A program made the translations under genes and the position numbers. A model generated the notes under the pieces. That model worked only from the letters and a program-made list of their open reading frames with translations. It was not told the origin of the DNA and did no database searches. Positions 61,387 through 64,000 of a stretch of 64,000 nt of DNA are shown here, piece by piece. Origin of the DNA: Megasphaera coli. Its GTDB lineage: Bacteria > Bacillota > Negativicutes > Veillonellales > Megasphaeraceae. The DNA is taken from contig NZ_FMIY01000002.1 of assembly GCF_900095855.1 (NCBI RefSeq), positions 859,322 through 923,321 on the forward strand, in the 5' to 3' direction. Within the stretch, counting starts at the first letter, position 1. Each line of letters opens with the position of its first letter.

Positions 61387-62376
61387 TCAGTCATCGTTTT
61401 CCGGCGTTTCCTCATAGGCAAGAAGCCCCGTCGCACAGGAAACATCCGTAATGAGCGTATTGATGTAACCGCCCCGAACGGCGCCGATAACGGCTTCCAC
61501 CTTGCCGCTGCCGCCGACGACGCCGATGCGCCGCGGCACGTTGCGCAAATCCGCCAGTGTCATGCCCGCCACGTGCTCGTTGTGCGATGTGAACCGCTCC
61601 GTCCGGCCGTGTATGTCAAAATATTGCAGGCCGATGTCGCCGACGGCGCCGCGGGCCGAGAAATCTTGTAAAATGGTTTCGTCAATATACTTCATCTTAA
61701 TGACCGTCGAGTAGTCGCCCTGCGGTACGCCTATACTCATGACGACGGCGTCCAAGTGCTCAAAGAGCGAGAATATACGGGCAATGGACGGCTCCCGTTT
61801 AAAGCCGCGCAGAACATTGGCGTCCGAAAAGACGGCCGGTGCGTAAAAGGGCACGTAGTCGGCACGAAAACGCTTGGCAAATTCCGCGGCCAAGCTGTTG
61901 GCGTGAAGTTCCAAATAAGTTTCGCCGACGCCGCCCAAAACGGGAATAAAACGGCAGTGTACGGCCTTATCAACAGTATAGTCCGCGTGCGCAATATTAT
62001 GCAGCGTAAGGCCCAGGGTCACGCCCACATCATCGCCGTCCTTGAGGACCCGTTCCAAGTAGGACAGCGCCGTCGTGCCCATGAGGCTGCTGATGTGTTC
62101 CGTTGCGACCGCAACGGGCCGATCTTCCACGACGATGACCTCCTGCAGGCCGAAGCGCGCCTCCAGCCGCCGTTCCAAATCGCCGTATTCCGGCGCAAAG
62201 GGGTCGACCACTTCAATTTTGACAATTCCCCGGTCCCGTCCCATTTTCAATAAGCGTGAAACCGTCGGCCTGGACACGCCCAATATATCACAAATTTCCT
62301 GCTGGCCGAGATTCTCCCTGTAGTATAAAATACAGCTTTTGACGAGAAGTCTCTTGTCGTCAATGATTTTTCTCAC
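61387..62376 (-). CDS. SorC-family transcriptional regulator
   Basis: A 329-residue sugar-phosphate-responsive regulator. The N-terminal helix-turn-helix is LGQQEICDILGVSRPTVSRLL (about 26-46); the C-terminal effector domain has ISSLMGTTALSYLERVLKDGDDVGVTLG and RRIGVVGGSGKVEAVIGAVRGGYINTLITD, the SorC/DeoR sugar-binding pattern. The start is GTG at 62376 with AGAGGTG upstream. It probably controls the adjoining IIA gene in response to a phosphorylated polyol. Confidence 0.92.
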   Translation of the reverse strand: MRKIIDDKRLLVKSCILYYRENLGQQEICDILGVSRPTVSRLLKMGRDRGIVKIEVVDPFAPEYGDLERRLEARFGLQEVIVVEDRPVAVATEHISSLMGTTALSYLERVLKDGDDVGVTLGLTLHNIAHADYTVDKAVHCRFIPVLGGVGETYLELHANSLAAEFAKRFRADYVPFYAPAVFSDANVLRGFKREPSIARIFSLFEHLDAVVMSIGVPQGDYSTVIKMKYIDETILQDFSARGAVGDIGLQYFDIHGRTERFTSHNEHVAGMTLADLRNVPRRIGVVGGSGKVEAVIGAVRGGYINTLITDVSCATGLLAYEETPENDD

Positions 62377-62454
62377 GAGGACACCTCTTTTGCATAAGTA
62401 AGATAGTTTTATTATACACCGCTTGCACGGATAACACCATGTATGCCGCATATC

Positions 62455-62483
62455 TTTACAATTCCGAAAATGTATGATAATCT
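62455..62483 (+). promoter_or_regulatory. Promoter before the 51-aa protein and tmRNA
   Basis: TTTACA (62455-62460), a 17-bp spacer and TAATCT (62478-62483) on the plus strand, divergent from the SorC gene. Confidence 0.55.
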
Positions 62484-62563
62484 GACGATACCGGTTGTTC
62501 GGTAATAAGGTATTATTTCAGGTGTACTCATGGAGGACATCTGTCTTTAACAAGGATAAGGCT

Positions 62564-62719
62564 ATGGCAGATATAAAGAAAGTAATCAACGAAAAGAAAG
62601 AGGCGCTCCGCCAAATATGCAAGGGATTCACATCAAACAACACGGGCGGATGCTGCGGCGTCAGCCTGCCGCCGGAAGAGCAGGCCGAATTGAAGCGCCT
62701 GAAAGAAGGCAAAACGTAA
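62564..62719 (+). CDS. Small Cys-containing protein of unknown function (51 aa)
   Basis: A 51-residue protein: MADIKKVINEKKEALRQICK, then SNNTGGCCGVSLPPEEQAEL and a basic end. Three cysteines (ICK and GCC) could bind metal or form a redox pair. The ATG at 62564 has AAGGA 7 bases upstream. It ends 4 bp before ssrA, on the same strand, so it may be co-transcribed with tmRNA. I do not recognise the family. Confidence 0.65.
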   Translation: MADIKKVINEKKEALRQICKGFTSNNTGGCCGVSLPPEEQAELKRLKEGKT

Positions 62720-62723
62720 GCAC

Positions 62724-63072
62724 GGGGATGTAAAGGTTTCGACGTGCGCAGTTGTATCATGAACAGCGAGCCGGGGTTTCATCTGCCCGTAAAACGGTGA
62801 ACCTTAAATTAAACGCAAAAGAAAATAATTTTGCTTTAGCCGCCTAAGGGCAGCTAACGTCTCTTACCGTTATTCCTGCGGGCAGTAGGAGACGTCACTA
62901 AGCAGGATACCGAGCGGTTGTGCCCGACAACCGCTTTGGGAACTCGACGGGCTGGATCGGTCCGGTTTGTCCTTGTACGAAAACCGATTGAGACGCCGAA
63001 CAAGGTCTGCGCTCGGAGAGGTTCATGGGGCAGTGCGTACGGACAGGAGTTCGACTCTCCTCATCTCCACCA
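62724..63072 (+). ncRNA. ssrA: Transfer-messenger RNA (tmRNA)
   Basis: The 349-nt RNA that rescues stalled ribosomes with SmpB. The 5' end GGGGATGTAAAGG pairs with the 3' acceptor strand CATCTCC, with ACCA encoded at 63069-63072; GTTCGACTC is the T-loop. The tag reading frame starts at GCA 62815-62817 and reads AKENNFALAA to the TAA at 62845-62847, so the full tag is AAKENNFALAA with the charged Ala. Pseudoknot regions lie between. Followed by a terminator. Confidence 0.97.
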
Positions 63073-63082
63073 AAATATAAAG

Positions 63083-63120
63083 GGGACATCAGGAAAAACG
63101 TCTTGATGTCCCTTATTTTT
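63083..63120 (+). terminator. Terminator of ssrA
   Basis: GGGACATCA (63083-63091) pairs with TGATGTCCC (63104-63112), followed by TTATTTTT. It may also serve the converging FAD oxidase gene. Confidence 0.88.
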
Positions 63121-63137
63121 ATGTTTACCGGTACATT

Positions 63138-64000
63138 TTACATTTCTTTTGACGACTCAAAATCCATTACCTTGCCGGGATTTAAAATCCGGTTCGGATC
63201 GATGGCTCTTTTTATGGTCTTCATCAATTCCAGTTCGACCGGGTCCGTATATTTTTCCATATATTTGAGCCGCTTCAGGCCGATGCCGTGCTCGCCGGAT
63301 AACCGGCCGCCCAGGCTGTAGACATACGGGTATGCGACGGCGCGGAAAGCCTCCGTCTGTCTTTCCCATTCGTCATCGCTCATATCACCCTTGAGGATTT
63401 GGAAGTGCAGGTTGCCGTCACCTGCATGGGCAAGGCAGAAGATGCGAAAATCGTACTTTCGGCTTTCCGCCGCTAAGTGCCGAATACACTCGGCGATGCG
63501 CACGACCGGTACGACCAGGTCTTCCGACGTGGCGACTTTGGAAAAGGCACGCGTACTTTCGAGGCAATTGCGCCTCACCTTCCAGACGCGCTCGTCCGCT
63601 TCGACCACGTCCGTTGCGCCGCAGGCCTCACAAATAGAAGCGAGCTTTTCCATTTTTTCGTCAAGCTCCGCCTCGTTAAAAGTTTCAATCGTAATAATAT
63701 CGTAAAACCCGTCTTCATAATGAGGCAGGCGCACTTCACTGTAATCGGAAGCGCTGCGCACGAAATTATTATCCATAAATTCGACGGATGTCGGATTTAT
63801 ACCTGCCTTGACGAGCGGCGGCACGAGAGCCGTCGCCGCCGCAAGGTTCGTAAAGACGGCGAGCACGTCGATGTGATACGGGCAGAGGGGAACGAGCTTT
63901 ACGGTCGCCTTCGTAATGATGCCGAGTGTCCCTTCACTGCCGATGATCAGCTGTTCGAGGCAAAAGCCGGTGGAACACTTTTTGAGGACGCCGCCGAGAT
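63138..64000 (-). CDS. GlcD-type FAD-linked oxidase (glycolate/D-lactate), N-terminus outside window
   Basis: The C-terminal part of a flavoprotein oxidising a 2-hydroxy acid. The visible part (about 287 residues) has the end of the FAD-binding PCMH domain (LIIGSEGTLGIITKATVKLVPLC), then the FAD-linked oxidase C domain with FCLAHAGDGNLHFQIL and LSGEHGIGLKRLKYM near the end. Substrate may be glycolate or D-lactate. The start lies right of base 64000; ATG 63866 is internal. Confidence 0.9.
   Translation of the reverse strand, partial: LGGVLKKCSTGFCLEQLIIGSEGTLGIITKATVKLVPLCPYHIDVLAVFTNLAAATALVPPLVKAGINPTSVEFMDNNFVRSASDYSEVRLPHYEDGFYDIITIETFNEAELDEKMEKLASICEACGATDVVEADERVWKVRRNCLESTRAFSKVATSEDLVVPVVRIAECIRHLAAESRKYDFRIFCLAHAGDGNLHFQILKGDMSDDEWERQTEAFRAVAYPYVYSLGGRLSGEHGIGLKRLKYMEKYTDPVELELMKTIKRAIDPNRILNPGKVMDFESSKEM

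Noticed and set aside
1-64000. CRISPR array or insertion sequences.
   Set aside because: No regularly spaced direct repeats and no transposase frames or terminal inverted repeats were seen in the window.

Overview
The window looks like a piece of chromosome from a diderm Firmicute of the class Negativicutes, probably a Veillonellaceae/Dialister/Megasphaera-type anaerobe. The reasons are mixed: the housekeeping operons have Firmicutes order (ctsR-mcsA-mcsB-clpC, rimP-nusA-ylxR-ylxQ-infB, cysS-mrnC-rlmB-rae1-sigH, a T-box before cysS), yet there is an LPS/O-antigen type sugar cluster with a Wzm/Wzt exporter and a gmhA remnant, and pyruvate formate-lyase marks anaerobic metabolism. The genus is an inference. 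No rRNA is present.

Layout. 1-353: start of an EamA-type transporter. 363-1923: a broken TerB_N/helicase-like gene. 2366-5501: pflB-pflA with its own promoter, ending in a terminator shared with htpX. 5583-8796: htpX, a PLP aminotransferase, ribF. 8799-15769: the translation/transcription operon rimP-nusA-ylxR-ylxQ-infB-rbfA-nrnA-truB-ribF (minus strand). 15876-24271: rnr-smpB-TM protein-polA-mutM-coaE-lytic transglycosylase-tRNA-Leu-unknown protein. 24407-28561: cysS-mrnC-rlmB-rae1-sigH-secG behind a T-box leader. 28885-32741: PIN/TRAM protein-ispDF-gltX. 32823-38757: ctsR-mcsA-mcsB-clpC-radA. 38948-39949: a DUF535 protein on the plus strand.

40.0-45.4 kb is an AT-richer accessory pocket: a HigB/HigA-like toxin-antitoxin pair with two operators, a 48-residue ORF behind a perfect 42-bp palindrome, a GNAT protein with a small partner, an ImmA/IrrE protease remnant, an unrecognised 566-residue/96-residue gene pair, and a gmhA pseudogene. 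45.5-57.0 kb is an O-antigen/capsule cluster: two UDP-galactopyranose mutases, a CDP-sugar route (rfbF, rfbG, a 3,5-epimerase, a reductase), three glycosyltransferases, a Wzm/Wzt exporter and a WbaP-type initiating transferase. 57.1-62.4 kb holds ogt, a phosphohexomutase, a split transketolase, an orphan PTS glucitol IIA and a SorC regulator. 62.5-63.1 kb carries a 51-residue Cys-containing protein and tmRNA. The window ends inside a GlcD-type FAD oxidase.

The most striking observation is in the stress operon. The McsB protein keeps the fold of a protein-arginine kinase but has lost every recognisable catalytic residue (NEEDH to NGADH, SCP to SVP, the GEGSE loop to SSRNM, plus two nucleotide-binding arginines). 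ClpC keeps the GTEH glutamates that bind phosphoarginine. This suggests a pseudokinase adaptor version of the CtsR/McsA/McsB/ClpC system.
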